Below, in pieces: positions 20,717 through 32,130 of a stretch of DNA of 64,000 nt. The DNA comes from Mycobacterium colombiense CECT 3035. Its GTDB lineage: Bacteria > Actinomycetota > Actinomycetes > Mycobacteriales > Mycobacteriaceae. The number at the start of each line of letters is the position of its first letter. The stretch's first letter is position 1. The position numbers and the translations under genes are program-made. The stretch is from positions 5,084,001 through 5,148,000 of the forward strand of contig NZ_CP020821.1 of NCBI RefSeq assembly GCF_002105755.1. The letters run 5' to 3'. The notes under the pieces were generated by a model. It saw only the letters and a program-made list of their open reading frames with translations, was not told the DNA's origin and ran no database searches.

Positions 20717-20741
20717 ACCGGGAGCGTGCCAGACTGTCAGC

Positions 20742-21587
20742 GTGGGAGCAATCACGCTGGACGGCAAGGCCACCCGCGACGAGATCTTCGTCGACCTCAA
20801 ACAGCGGGTGACCGCGCTGACCGCCGCGGGCCGCACCCCTGGACTGGGCACCATCCTGGTGGGCGACGACCCCGGCTCGCAGGCCTACGTGCGCGGTAAG
20901 CACGCCGACTGCGCGAAGGTCGGCATCACCTCGATCCGCCGCGACCTGCCCGCCGACATCAGCACCGCCACCCTGAACGAGACCATCGACGAGCTCAACG
21001 CCAATCCCGACTGCACCGGTTACATCGTGCAGTTGCCGCTGCCCAAGCAGCTGGACGAGAACGCGGCGCTGGAGCGGGTGGACCCGGACAAGGACGCTGA
21101 CGGGCTGCACCCGACCAACCTGGGCCGGCTGGTGCTCAACAACCCGGCCCCGCTGCCGTGCACCCCGCGCGGCATCGTGCATCTGTTGCGCCGCTACGAC
21201 GTTGAGATCGCCGGCGCGCACGTGGTCGTCATCGGCCGCGGCGTCACGGTCGGCCGTCCGCTGGGGCTGCTGCTGACCCGGCGCTCCGAGAACGCCACGG
21301 TGACGTTGTGCCACACGGGAACTCGCGACCTGCCGGCGCTGACCAGGCAGGCCGACATCATCGTCGCCGGCGTGGGGGTGCCGCACATGGTGACCGCCGA
21401 CATGGTGCGTCCAGGCGCCGCGGTGCTCGACGTCGGCGTCAGCCGGGTGGACGGCAAGCTCACCGGCGATGTGCACCCCGACGTGTGGGAGGTGGCCGGC
21501 CACGTGTCGCCGAACCCCGGCGGCGTGGGCCCGCTGACCCGCGCGTTCCTGCTGACCAACGTCGTCGAGCTGGCCGAGCGGCAATGA
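20742..21587 (+). CDS. folD: Bifunctional methylene-THF dehydrogenase/methenyl-THF cyclohydrolase FolD
   Basis: 281-residue FolD, supplying 10-formyl-THF for purine and initiator tRNA synthesis and generating NADPH. Visible hallmarks are the catalytic [14 protein letters not shown] segment (Tyr/Lys near residues 48-52), [24 protein letters not shown], the NADP-binding [17 protein letters not shown] and the closing [14 protein letters not shown]. The start is GTG 20742, giving the same length as M. tuberculosis Rv3356c. The stop overlaps the ATG of the next gene. Confidence 0.96.
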   Translation: MGAITLDGKATRDEIFVDLKQRVTALTAAGRTPGLGTILVGDDPGSQAYVRGKHADCAKVGITSIRRDLPADISTATLNETIDELNANPDCTGYIVQLPLPKQLDENAALERVDPDKDADGLHPTNLGRLVLNNPAPLPCTPRGIVHLLRRYDVEIAGAHVVVIGRGVTVGRPLGLLLTRRSENATVTLCHTGTRDLPALTRQADIIVAGVGVPHMVTADMVRPGAAVLDVGVSRVDGKLTGDVHPDVWEVAGHVSPNPGGVGPLTRAFLLTNVVELAERQ

Positions 21588-21865
21588 CCCCACGCGCCGT
21601 GCTGCGGGCCCAATGGCCAATTGTATTGGTGGGCTTGATCTTTGCGGCGGCACTGGCGTTGGTCGGGGCCAACTTCTGGCGTCGCGGTTCGCTGTTGATC
21701 GGGATCGGCGTCGGCGTGGCGGCACTGCTGCGGCTGGTGTTGTCCGAGGACCGGGCCGGCCTTCTGGTGGTGCGCGGCAAGGGAATCGACTTCATGACCA
21801 CCGCGACGGTCGGGGCGGCGATGTTCTACATCGCGTGGACCATCGACCCGCTGGGCACCCGTTAG
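21584..21865 (+). CDS. DUF3017 small membrane protein (Rv3355c-like)
   Basis: 93-residue protein with three hydrophobic helices (about residues 10-28, 35-50 and 68-88) joined by short charged loops. It matches the DUF3017 pattern, including [18 protein letters not shown] between helices 2 and 3. It overlaps folD by four bases (ATGA) and is translationally coupled. Function unknown. Confidence 0.87.
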   Translation: MTPRAVLRAQWPIVLVGLIFAAALALVGANFWRRGSLLIGIGVGVAALLRLVLSEDRAGLLVVRGKGIDFMTTATVGAAMFYIAWTIDPLGTR

Positions 21866-21870
21866 AAGCG

Positions 21871-22446
21871 TCAGACCCCCGGCAGGGCCGGAACCTGCCC
21901 GGCCATTCCCGTCATCCCCGGCACCTGACCCGTCATCGCGGGGAGCTGCCCGGCCATGCCGGGGATCTGTCCCGCCATGCCCGGGATCTGTCCCCCCATG
22001 CCCGGGATCTGTCCGGCCATGCCTGGCATCTGTCCGGGCATGCCCGGCACCTGCGGCATGGCGCCGGACAGGTTGCCGTTGGCGATGTTCGCCATCTCCT
22101 CGGGGCAGTAGGTCTGGATCGCGATCGTGGTGAACATGCGCGCCATCGTGGGTGACATGCCCCGGCCGGCGACGCTGGACGCGACGGCGGCGAAGTTGCC
22201 ACCCGGCTGCGACAGCATCGGGCACACCGACTCGCCGACGGACATCGCGTTGCCGGGCTCGCCGAAATCGACGCCGGCGTGGTTGAGCGCGTCGATGAAG
22301 TCGTCGCCGTTCCCGTTCGCTCCGGCCGGTGCCGCGAACGCCGAGGCGACCGTAAGCAGGCCGGCGGCGGCGGCCAGCAGGCGAATGGTGAAGGGCTGAT
22401 GACGCAAAACCCAGATCCATTGATGAGTTCGTGCAAATGCCTTCAC
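21871..22446 (-). CDS. Exported DUF732 protein with C-terminal PGMxGQ repeats (Rv3354-like)
   Basis: 191-residue secreted protein. GTG 22446 is chosen because GGGGAGG lies seven bases upstream. A signal peptide (TIRLLAAAAGLLTVASAFAAPAGA) ends near residue 44. The DUF732 domain follows, with GVDFGEPGNAMSVGESVC and MFTTIAIQTYCPEEMANIA, whose two cysteines probably pair. The last ~60 residues are a repeat of about seven residues, PGMxGQ(I/M/L/V). From memory the M. tuberculosis homologue is about 129 residues and has only a short PGLPG-type end, so the tail is expanded here. Function unknown. Confidence 0.82.
   Translation of the reverse strand: MKAFARTHQWIWVLRHQPFTIRLLAAAAGLLTVASAFAAPAGANGNGDDFIDALNHAGVDFGEPGNAMSVGESVCPMLSQPGGNFAAVASSVAGRGMSPTMARMFTTIAIQTYCPEEMANIANGNLSGAMPQVPGMPGQMPGMAGQIPGMGGQIPGMAGQIPGMAGQLPAMTGQVPGMTGMAGQVPALPGV
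21874..22047 (-). repeat. 21-bp in-frame coding repeat (PGMxGQx heptads)
   Basis: About six direct 21-base units encode PGMPGQM, PGMAGQI, PGMGGQI, PGMAGQI, PGMAGQL and PAMTGQV, then an irregular ten-residue unit and PALPGV at the C terminus. Neighbouring units are nearly identical at DNA level (CCGGGCATGGCGGGACAGAT-type), so copy number may vary between strains. Confidence 0.85.
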
Positions 22447-22708
22447 GCCAGCCTCCCCGTCCGCCATGGAGTGCGCGTCTGAGGCACTCGAATCACGCCT
22501 ACGAACTCTGAGCCATGACTGTCACGTTTACGACACGGTGGGGTAAAGGTTCGCACAATATGCGTTTCGCGAGGTCACGGTCTCCGCGACGTCGGTTATT
22601 ACGCAGCCCCGTTGCGCAAGGCCGGGCGGCGGATCGACGCCACACTGTGATGTGACACGGGCGGCGACACCGGAATTCTGGGCGCGACATGAACCAGAAT
22701 CTGCGCGC

Positions 22709-24166
22709 ATGACGACTAATCGCAGCCGTCCGCCCAGCCATGGGATCTCTCGTCAGGCGTTTCTGCGTGGCGCCGTCACGCTGGCGACGGGAGCGGTGTT
22801 CGGCACCGGACCGGCGGCGGCGGACCCCGCCACCGGGTGGTCCGGATTGGCTTCGTCGATCGGTGGCAGCGTGTTGTTGCCGGCCAACGGATCCCAATTC
22901 TCCACCGGCAAGCAGGTTTTCAACTCGTTCTACAACAACTCCAATCCCGCTGCGGTGGTGCGGGTTTCGTCGCAGGCCGACGTGCAGAAGGCGGTCGCCT
23001 TCGCGAAGGCCAACAACCTCAAGATCGCGCCGCGCGGTGGTGGGCACTCATATGTCGGCGCTTCCGGCGCCAACGGCACCATGGTGCTCGACCTGCGCGG
23101 CCTGCCCGGCGGCGCGAACTTCGACGGCAACAACGTCACGGTGACCCCGGCGACGAATGTGTATGCGGTGCACCAGTCCCTGGCCGGCGCGGGCCGCGCC
23201 GTTCCCACCGGAACCTGCCCGACTGTCGGCATGGCGGGGCTGGCGCTGGGTGGCGGGGTGGGCGCCGACGCCCGTCGCGCCGGGCTCACCTGCGACGCGT
23301 TGCAGTCCGCGACGGTGGTGCTGCCCAGCGGCGACGTGGTCACCGCGTCGGCCAATGACAACCCGGATCTGTTCTGGGCGTTGCGCGGTGGCGGCGGCGG
23401 CAACTTCGGGGTGACGACCTCGATGACGTTCGCGACGTTCGCCACTGCCGACAGCGACCTGGTGCGGCTGGACTTTCCGCCGTCATCGGCGGTGCAGGTG
23501 CTCACCGGTTGGCAGTCCTGGCTGGCGGGCGCGGACCGGAACGCCTGGGGGATGGTCGACCTGTCGGTCGGTTCGGCGCAGGCGAATTGCCATGTGCTGG
23601 CGACGGCTCCGGCCGGCACCGGCTCCGCGGTGGTGGACGCCCTCAAGTCCGCGGTGGGGCTGGCGCCCAGCGCGGTGACCAACAAGACGCTCAGCCACAT
23701 GGACCTGGTCACCTATCTGGCCGGAGGCAGCGGGACCAGCCCGGCGCGCGGCTTCGTCGCCGGGTCCGACGTGATCGGGCCGATGACTTCGGCTGCGGCC
23801 CATGCCATTGCGACCGCGGCCGGGCAGTGGCCGGCCTCGGGGGCCGGACAGGCCTCGGTCCTGATCGACCCGCTCGGTGGCGCGGTGGCCGATGTCGCCG
23901 CGGGCGACACCGCCTTTCCGTGGCGCAATCAGTCCGCGGTGGTGCAGTGGTATGTCGAGCCCGCCGCCAACCAGGTCGGCGCCGCGACCACCTGGGTGGG
24001 CAGCGCGCACCAGGCGGTGCAACAGTTCTCCGTCGGCGGCTACGTCAACTACCTGGAGCCCAACCCGACGCCGTCCCGCTATTACGGGTCGAATCTGCCG
24101 CGACTGACCACCGTGCGGCAGAAGTACGACCCCAACCGGATGATGTTCTCGGGGCTGGATTTCTAG
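22709..24166 (+). CDS. Exported FAD-binding oxidoreductase, BBE/VAO type
   Basis: 485-residue berberine-bridge-enzyme-like oxidase. An N-terminal export signal (HGISRQAFLRGAVTLATGAVFG, ending near residue 36) resembles a Tat signal but has R-Q rather than twin Arg. The FAD-binding PCMH domain shows APRGGGHSYVGAS (the His that usually carries FAD), TCPTVGMAGLALGGGVG and LRGGGGGNFGVTT. The C terminus ends with the BBE motif VRQKYDPNRMMFSG. M. tuberculosis carries only short fragments of such a gene in this region (Rv3351c-Rv3353c, from memory); here it is complete. Substrate unknown. Confidence 0.85.
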   Translation: MTTNRSRPPSHGISRQAFLRGAVTLATGAVFGTGPAAADPATGWSGLASSIGGSVLLPANGSQFSTGKQVFNSFYNNSNPAAVVRVSSQADVQKAVAFAKANNLKIAPRGGGHSYVGASGANGTMVLDLRGLPGGANFDGNNVTVTPATNVYAVHQSLAGAGRAVPTGTCPTVGMAGLALGGGVGADARRAGLTCDALQSATVVLPSGDVVTASANDNPDLFWALRGGGGGNFGVTTSMTFATFATADSDLVRLDFPPSSAVQVLTGWQSWLAGADRNAWGMVDLSVGSAQANCHVLATAPAGTGSAVVDALKSAVGLAPSAVTNKTLSHMDLVTYLAGGSGTSPARGFVAGSDVIGPMTSAAAHAIATAAGQWPASGAGQASVLIDPLGGAVADVAAGDTAFPWRNQSAVVQWYVEPAANQVGAATTWVGSAHQAVQQFSVGGYVNYLEPNPTPSRYYGSNLPRLTTVRQKYDPNRMMFSGLDF

Positions 24167-24176
24167 CCGCGCCCGG

Positions 24177-24598
24177 CTACTGCGTGGTCCAGAACGGCCC
24201 CCGCCGGGGGGCACCAGCCCGGGGTCGCCAACGCAGTAAGCCTTGTCCGCGGCCGCCCCTGCCTGCCCTACCTTGGCGATCACCGCGGCAACGGCGGCCT
24301 CACGGGTGGCGCCCCAGGCGCCGAGCAGGCTGGGGCCGTCATCGGAGAGGGCCACGCAGCCGCCCTCGCCTTCGGCGAGGATGCGGCAATCGGTTGCGCC
24401 GTGCTTCTGCGCGCATTGGTTTATCGCAAACGCCTCGATGCGAGTCTGGGTGGCGAGACCCCCGCCCACTGTGGTTTCGAAGGCATGGGCCGAATCCGAT
24501 CCCGCCATCACGATGTAGCCGCCGCTGGCGTTCGCCGGCGCAGCCAGCCCGACAGCGCACGCGGCCGACACCACCGCGGACGCGAAAAGCTTGACCAT
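24177..24598 (-). pseudogene. Exported DUF4189-type small protein, one probable frameshift near the C terminus
   Basis: A signal peptide (MVKLFASAVVSAACAVGLAAPANA) is followed by a DUF4189-like domain: EAFAINQCAQKHGATDCRILA, GGCVALSDDG, LLGAWGATREAAVAAV, and a final Cys in KAYCVGDPGLVPP. As sequenced, the frame then runs on for hundreds of bases antisense to the FAD oxidoreductase, which is implausible. One extra C or G in the short runs at 24198-24202 or 24206-24211 would give a tidy end ...GPFWTTQ-stop at 24177, just outside the neighbouring gene. The domain call is good; the exact end is inferred. Confidence 0.65.
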
Positions 24599-24811
24599 AA
24601 CGCCACCTCTACTGCCGCAAGTGTAATCGCGGCGATGGCACCGCGCAGCTTTTGCAACCGCCCGGCGAGGGGTGGTTCCTGATCGCCGAAATCGCCATCG
24701 CGCCGGTCGATGTCACCGCGGACGGCATCGCTGCGAAATCATTTGCGCGAGTGTGTATCTATGGCGGTCGGGGCGCCGGTATTTGTCGGTGGGTGCGGCT
24801 AGCTTCGGGGT

Positions 24812-26170
24812 GTGGGTGATCAGCAGGATGTCGACGAGGTGTTCGACGCGCTCGATGCGGCCTGGGGTCGCTTGTGCGCGCTGTCGTTGGACGCGTTGAA
24901 CCCGCGCCAGCAGTTGGCGGTGTTGCAGCGCTGCGAACAGCAGCGTCGGCGCCTGCCGGCCGTCGAGCATCCGCTGATCAATTCCCTGGCCGGCCAGTCC
25001 CCCTCCGAGGAGCTCGGCGGCACAGTGGTCCATGCGATCACCGAGGCCACGCTGATCAGCCGCGCCGAGGCCTCCCGGCGCATCAACGAAGCCCGCGACC
25101 TAGGCCCCCGCCACGGCCTGACCGGCGAACCCCTCCCGCCGCTGCTGGCGGCCACCGCGGCCGCCCAACGCGCCGGCGCGCTCGGCTCCGGCCAGGTGGC
25201 GGTGATTCGCAAATTCTTTCACCAGTTGCCCGGCTGGATCGACATGCCGACCCGCGAGCAGGCCGAGGCTCGGTTGGCCAAGGAGGGCAGCCGGTTTGGT
25301 CCCGAACAGCTCACCGAACTGGCCCGCGCGATGACCAACGCGCTCAACCCCGATGGCACCTTCACCGACGAGGATCGCGCCCGGGCCCGCGGCCTGACCC
25401 TGGGCAACCAGCAAGCCGACGGCATGTCGGCGCTGCGCGGGCTGATCACCCCGGAACTGCGCGCCACCCTGGAAGCGGTGCTGGCCAAACTGGCCGCGCC
25501 GGGCATGTGCAACCCGTTCGACGAGACGCCGTGTGTGGACGGCGCTCCCACCGAAGAGGCCATCGAGCGCGATCCGCGTTCGGCGGCCCAGCGCAACCAC
25601 GACGGACTCAACGCCGCCCTGCGCGCGCTCTTGGCGTCGGGAGAGTTGGGTCAGCACAACGGGTTACCGGCCAGCATCGTCGTCACGACAACGCTCCAAG
25701 AGCTGGAATCTGCCGCCGGGCGCGGGTTGACCGGTGGCGGCACCATCCTGCCGATGAGCGACGTGATCCGGCTGGCCCGCCATGCCCGTCACTATTTGGC
25801 CATCTTCGACAAGGGCAAGGCGCTGGCGCTGTATCACACCAAACGACTCGCCTCACCCGGACAGCGAATCGTGTTGTACGCCAAGGACCGCGGCTGCTCA
25901 AACCCGGGCTGCACGGTGCCCGGGTATTACAGTGAAGTCCACCACGTCACCGACTGGGCTACCTGCCACACCACCGACGTCAACGACCTCACCTTCGCCT
26001 GCGGACCCCACCACCGCCTGCTGCGACCCGGCGGCTGGACCACCCGCAAAAACACGCGCGGCGACACCGAATGGAAACCACCCCCACACCTCGACCGAGG
26101 CCAACCGCGCACCAACACCTTCCACCACCCCGAAAAACTGCTGCGCGAGGACGACGATGACGAGTGGTAG
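24812..26170 (+). CDS. 13E12-repeat family protein (DUF222 + HNH endonuclease-like)
   Basis: 452-residue protein of the 13E12 family, abundant in mycobacteria. The N-terminal DUF222 region includes [18 protein letters not shown] and [16 protein letters not shown]. The C-terminal HNH domain reads [20 protein letters not shown] and then [16 protein letters not shown], with the metal-binding Cys and His in place. The start is GTG 24812. These genes are linked to repetitive, possibly mobile DNA, but no terminal repeats or integrase are seen here. Nuclease activity is predicted, not shown. Confidence 0.87.
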   Translation: MGDQQDVDEVFDALDAAWGRLCALSLDALNPRQQLAVLQRCEQQRRRLPAVEHPLINSLAGQSPSEELGGTVVHAITEATLISRAEASRRINEARDLGPRHGLTGEPLPPLLAATAAAQRAGALGSGQVAVIRKFFHQLPGWIDMPTREQAEARLAKEGSRFGPEQLTELARAMTNALNPDGTFTDEDRARARGLTLGNQQADGMSALRGLITPELRATLEAVLAKLAAPGMCNPFDETPCVDGAPTEEAIERDPRSAAQRNHDGLNAALRALLASGELGQHNGLPASIVVTTTLQELESAAGRGLTGGGTILPMSDVIRLARHARHYLAIFDKGKALALYHTKRLASPGQRIVLYAKDRGCSNPGCTVPGYYSEVHHVTDWATCHTTDVNDLTFACGPHHRLLRPGGWTTRKNTRGDTEWKPPPHLDRGQPRTNTFHHPEKLLREDDDDEW

Positions 26171-26182
26171 CGGGAGTGGGCC

Positions 26183-26914
26183 TCAGCCGGCCAGCGTCGC
26201 CCGCGTACACATGGTGACGTAGGGCAGCGCCAGGCCGGTCGAATTCGCCAGCGCCGGGTGGGTGGCGAGCAGCTGGCGCACCTGGTCGAGCGTCTGGGTG
26301 CGGACCTCGGTCGGCGAGGTGATGCAGTAGCTGCGCGACGCGACCAGGTCGATCAACGCCTGCGGCGTAAGGTAACTCGTCCACTCGACCTGATGATGCG
26401 CCAGGTCCGTGAACGGCTCGGGCAACGTCACCCGGGTGCGGCCGTCGCCGTCGCTGCCGATGATCCGGCCCAGTTCGCGCACCCAGCCGAGCCGCTCGTC
26501 ACGGGTGTTCCACACCAGGCCCAGTCGGCCGCCGGGCCGCAGCACCCGGGCCACCTCGGGAATCGCGCGCTCCGGATCCACCCAATGCCACGCCTGCGCC
26601 ACCAGCACCACGTCAACGCTGTTGTCCTCCAACGGAATCTCCTCCGCGGTGCCCAGCAGCGCCCGGGTCTCCGGCAGCGAGGTGCGCAACACCTCCAGCA
26701 TGTCCTGAATCGGGTCGACGGCCACCACGTCCAGGCCGCGTTCCACCAGCCTGGTGGTCAGCTTGCCGGTGCCGGCGCCGAGATCGAGCACCCGACGCGC
26801 CCCGACCGGCAACAGCCAGTCGATCGCTTCCGGGGGATAGGAGGGGCGCCCACGCTCATACGCCGCGGCCGCCGAGCCGAACGAGAGGGAGCGGTCGTGC
26901 CGCGAGCGGGTCAT
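26183..26914 (-). CDS. SAM-dependent methyltransferase (Rv3342-like)
   Basis: 243-residue class I methyltransferase of the UbiE/type-11 group. Motif I is RVLDLGAGTGKLTTRLVERG (about residues 40-59), followed by VVAVDPIQDML, the acidic VVLVAQAWHWVDPE segment and RVLRPGGRLGLVWN (post-motif III). It starts three bases after the metX stop on the same strand, so it is probably the last gene of the SAM-IV-controlled metZ-metX transcript, as in M. tuberculosis. Substrate unknown. Confidence 0.88.
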   Translation of the reverse strand: MTRSRHDRSLSFGSAAAAYERGRPSYPPEAIDWLLPVGARRVLDLGAGTGKLTTRLVERGLDVVAVDPIQDMLEVLRTSLPETRALLGTAEEIPLEDNSVDVVLVAQAWHWVDPERAIPEVARVLRPGGRLGLVWNTRDERLGWVRELGRIIGSDGDGRTRVTLPEPFTDLAHHQVEWTSYLTPQALIDLVASRSYCITSPTEVRTQTLDQVRQLLATHPALANSTGLALPYVTMCTRATLAG

Positions 26915-26917
26915 GCG

Positions 26918-28054
26918 TTACGAGGCGCCTTCCCTGTCGTCCGCCAATACCAGTGTCTTGCGGATCATTTCGCCGACGGCGTCGGCTTCCACCAGGAAGC
27001 CGTCGTGGCCGCACAGGGAATCCACGACCTGCAGGTCGGTGCAGCCGGGCAGCTGCTCGGCCAGCTCCTGCTGCAGGCGCAGCGGGTAGAGCCGGTCGGA
27101 GGTGATGCCGCCGACCACCACCGGAACCGGGCAGTTGCGCAACGCTTTACGCACCCCGCCGCGGCCCCGGCCGACGTCGTGACTGTTCAGTGCCTCGGTC
27201 AGGGCCACGTAGCTACCCGCGTCGAAACGCTCCACCAACTTGTTGCCCTGGTACTCGAGATAGCTCTGCACCGCGTAGCGGCCGTGGTTGGTCGGGTCCT
27301 CGTCGTCCTGCCCGAAGTTGCCGAACCGGGTGTCCAACTCGGCTTCGCCGCGGTAGGTCAAATGCGCGAAGCGGCGGGCGATCGCCAGCCCGGCATCGGG
27401 CGCGAGCCCGGTGTCGTGGTAGTCGCCGCCCTGCCAGTTCGGGTCGGCCTTGATCGCCGCGATCTGGGTGGACTGGGTGCCGATCTGATCGGCGGTGGCA
27501 CGGGCACCGACCGCCAGCAGCAGCCCGGCCCGGACCCGGTCGGGGTAACCGACGATCCACTCCAAAGCCCTTGCGCCACCCATGGATCCGCCGGCCACCG
27601 CGGCGACCCGTTCGATGCCGAGCGCGGCGAGCGCGGCGATATCGGCCTCGACCTGGTCGCGGATCGTGATTCGGGGAAACCGTGAGCCCCAAGGCTTTCC
27701 GTCTCGGGTCCGCGAGCTGGGGCCCGTGGAGCCGCGGCAGCCGCCCAGCACGTTGGTGGCCAGCGCGCACCAGCGGTTGGTGTCGATCGGGGCGCCTGGC
27801 CCGACGATGCCCTCCCACCAGCCGCCGGTGGGATGTCCGGGGCCGGCCGGCCCGGTGACGTGCGAGTCGCCGGTGAGCGCGTGCAGCACCACCACCACGT
27901 TGTCGCGCGTCGGCGACAACTCGCCCCAGCGCTGGATGGCGATGTGAACGTCGTCGATGACCGCGCCGCCCTCGGTGGTCAGGGAGCCGATGTGGGCGAA
28001 GCCGATCTCACCTTCTTCGGGCAGCGTCTGGGTCGGCACGTCGGGGATGGTCAT
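26918..28054 (-). CDS. metX: Homoserine O-acetyltransferase MetX
   Basis: 378-residue alpha/beta-hydrolase-fold enzyme that acetylates homoserine, the first committed step of methionine synthesis. It has the nucleophile elbow [13 protein letters not shown] (Ser near residue 157), the family start [27 protein letters not shown], and the catalytic His in [13 protein letters not shown]. It lies 9 bases downstream of metZ. This is the gene called metA (Rv3341) in M. tuberculosis, although it is a MetX-family protein. Confidence 0.95.
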   Translation of the reverse strand: MTIPDVPTQTLPEEGEIGFAHIGSLTTEGGAVIDDVHIAIQRWGELSPTRDNVVVVLHALTGDSHVTGPAGPGHPTGGWWEGIVGPGAPIDTNRWCALATNVLGGCRGSTGPSSRTRDGKPWGSRFPRITIRDQVEADIAALAALGIERVAAVAGGSMGGARALEWIVGYPDRVRAGLLLAVGARATADQIGTQSTQIAAIKADPNWQGGDYHDTGLAPDAGLAIARRFAHLTYRGEAELDTRFGNFGQDDEDPTNHGRYAVQSYLEYQGNKLVERFDAGSYVALTEALNSHDVGRGRGGVRKALRNCPVPVVVGGITSDRLYPLRLQQELAEQLPGCTDLQVVDSLCGHDGFLVEADAVGEMIRKTLVLADDREGAS

Positions 28055-28063
28055 GGGCGGTTC

Positions 28064-29434
28064 CTAGAACGCCGCCACGGCTTGCGGGTCGGTCCCGGAC
28101 GCACCCGCGGTCGCACCGAATTTGCTTGCCGCGGCGAAGCCGAGCTCCAGGTCGGCCAGGATGTCGTCGATGCCCTCGATGCCGACGGCCAGCCGCACCA
28201 GGCCGGGGCTGACCCCGGTGCTCAGCTGCTCCTTCGCGGACAGCTGTGCGTGCGTCGTCGACGCCGGGTGGATCACCAGCGAGCGCACGTCGCCGATGTT
28301 GGCGACGTGGCTGTGCAGCTTCAGCGCGTTCACGAACGCCTTGCCGGTCTCGACGCCGCCGGCCAACTCGAAGGCCAGCACCGCGCCGGTTCCCTTGGGC
28401 GCCAACTTCTTTGCCCGCTCGTGCCAGGGCGAGCCGGGCAGGCCCGCATAGTTGACCGACAGCACCCCGTCGTGGCCGGCCAGATACTCGGCCACGCGCT
28501 GCGCGTTGGCGACGTGGCGCTCCATGCGCAGGCTCAGCGTCTCGATCCCCTGCGCGACCAGGAACGCGTTGAACGGCGACGCGGCCGAACCGAGGTCGCG
28601 CAGCAGCTGCACGCGCGCCTTGAGCGCGTAGGCCGGCGGACCGAGCTCGGCGAACACCACGCCGTGGTAGCTCGGGTCGGGCGTGGTGAAGCCCGGGAAC
28701 CGCCCCTGCGTCCAGTCGAACGTGCCGCCGTCGACGATGACGCCCGCGATCGCCGAACCGTGCCCGCCGAGGTACTTGGTGGCCGAGTGCACGACGATGT
28801 CGGCGCCGTGCTTGAACGGCTGGATCAGATAGGGCGTGGCGATCGTGTTGTCGACGATCAGCGGGATGCCGTTGGCGTGCGCGACGCCGGCGACCCCGGG
28901 GATGTCCAGCACATCGATCTGCGGGTTGGAGATCGTCTCGCCGAAGAAGGCCTTGGTGTTCGGCCGCACCGCCGACTGCCAGGAATCCAGGTCGTCGGGG
29001 TCCTCCACGAAGGTGACCTCGATGCCGAGCTTGGCCAGCGAGTAGTGGAACAGGTTGTAGGTCCCGCCGTAGAGCCGCGGGCTGGAGACGATGTGATCTC
29101 CGGCACAAGCCAGGTTCAATATGGCGAACGTCTCAGCGGCCTGTCCGGAGCTCAGAAACAGCGCCGCCACCCCGCCCTCCAGCGCGGCGACACGCTGCTC
29201 GACGACGTCGGTGGTCGGGTTGCCGATCCGGGTGTAGATGTTGCCCGGCACCTCCAGCCCGAACAGGGCGGCGGCGTGCGTGGTGTCGTCGAAGGTGTAC
29301 GACGTGGTCTGGTAGATCGGCAGGGCGCGGGCGTTGGTGGCCGCGTCGGGGTGCTGGCCGGCGTGCACCTGCTTGGTGTCGAACGACCAGTTCGCGGTCG
29401 GATCGGCTTCGAGATCGGAGTTGTCGGAGGTCAC
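28064..29434 (-). CDS. metC: O-acetylhomoserine sulfhydrylase (MetZ/MetC, Rv3340-like)
   Basis: 456-residue PLP enzyme of the Cys/Met metabolism family, making homocysteine from O-acetylhomoserine and sulfide. The PLP lysine is in VVHSATKYLGGHGSAIAG; other hallmarks are YTRIGNPTTDVVEQRVAALEGG near residues 71-92 and ETISNPQIDVLDIPG. The start is GTG 29434. It lies downstream of a SAM-IV riboswitch and directly upstream of metX, so the two-step direct sulfhydrylation route is encoded in one transcript. Confidence 0.94.
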   Translation of the reverse strand: MTSDNSDLEADPTANWSFDTKQVHAGQHPDAATNARALPIYQTTSYTFDDTTHAAALFGLEVPGNIYTRIGNPTTDVVEQRVAALEGGVAALFLSSGQAAETFAILNLACAGDHIVSSPRLYGGTYNLFHYSLAKLGIEVTFVEDPDDLDSWQSAVRPNTKAFFGETISNPQIDVLDIPGVAGVAHANGIPLIVDNTIATPYLIQPFKHGADIVVHSATKYLGGHGSAIAGVIVDGGTFDWTQGRFPGFTTPDPSYHGVVFAELGPPAYALKARVQLLRDLGSAASPFNAFLVAQGIETLSLRMERHVANAQRVAEYLAGHDGVLSVNYAGLPGSPWHERAKKLAPKGTGAVLAFELAGGVETGKAFVNALKLHSHVANIGDVRSLVIHPASTTHAQLSAKEQLSTGVSPGLVRLAVGIEGIDDILADLELGFAAASKFGATAGASGTDPQAVAAF

Positions 29435-29596
29435 GAGGGTGCTTTCTGCTGGTAGGGAATCTGCTGGCGGACGGGCGGGACGCCGGAAGGCGGCGTCAAC
29501 CGGCGCCGCGGATTAGCAGCGACACACGATGAGGAGTGAATGAGCGAAGCGAGCGCACATCACGTTTCCCTGTCTACTCAGGGGCCCGTCACGGCG
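29435..29596 (-). other. 162-base metC leader between SAM-IV aptamer and start codon
   Basis: No gene is seen. The stretch holds a CCCTG/CAGGG hairpin just after the aptamer (29568-29583), a palindromic GAGCGAAGCGAG block (29542-29553) and a GACGCC/GGCGTC hairpin nearer the GTG. None has a U-run. There is no clear Shine-Dalgarno before GTG 29434. One of these hairpins presumably forms the expression platform. Confidence 0.55.
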
Positions 29597-29718
29597 GACC
29601 CGCGCTTGCCGGATAGCCGGTTGTCTGGCTACTCAACCTGGTCATCACCCGGGGCACCCCACCGCGGTTGGAGGGTTGCCGGCCAGCAAGCCGGGGCTTG
29701 ATGCTGGCGCTCATGACC
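29597..29718 (-). ncRNA. SAM-IV riboswitch controlling metC-metX
   Basis: Reading the minus strand, the RNA begins GGTCATGAGCGCCAGC, continues with the conserved AAGCCCCGGCTTGCTGGCCG and CAACCCTCCAACCGCGGTGG segments, closes P1 with GGTGATGACC, and ends with the GCAAGCGCGGGTC pseudoknot strand. This matches the SAM-IV class found in actinobacteria upstream of methionine genes; SAM binding represses. A weak -10 (TAAGAT, + coordinates 29731-29736) lies just upstream. The remaining 150 bases to icd2 hold the two divergent promoters and nothing else recognisable. Confidence 0.93.
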
Positions 29719-29868
29719 AATACGAAGACTATCTTACTGTGCCGAGCCGGTGCCAACCCTCGCGGTACATGTGCAGGTCGACACCTGTCCAAACACCCTT
29801 GCTAACGTGGCAGTCAGACCGCTGAGCCCCAAGTTTTTCCACCCATCATTGACGCCGGGAGAGGGACC

Positions 29869-32103
<2,235 letters not shown>

Positions 32104-32130
32104 GGCCGCAAACAGGAAGCCGGACTCGAC

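Noticed and set aside
23483..24170. Extension of the DUF4189 gene antisense through the FAD oxidase gene
   Set aside because: The extension has no similarity to the exported domain and overlaps a conserved gene; a small indel giving a stop at 24177 is simpler.
24812..26170. Insertion sequence around the 13E12 gene
   Set aside because: No terminal inverted repeats, target duplication or transposase/integrase seen.
29535..29560. GAGCGAAGCGAG block as a CRISPR-like or attachment site
   Set aside because: A single short palindrome that is common in mycobacterial intergenic DNA; no array, tRNA or integrase nearby.
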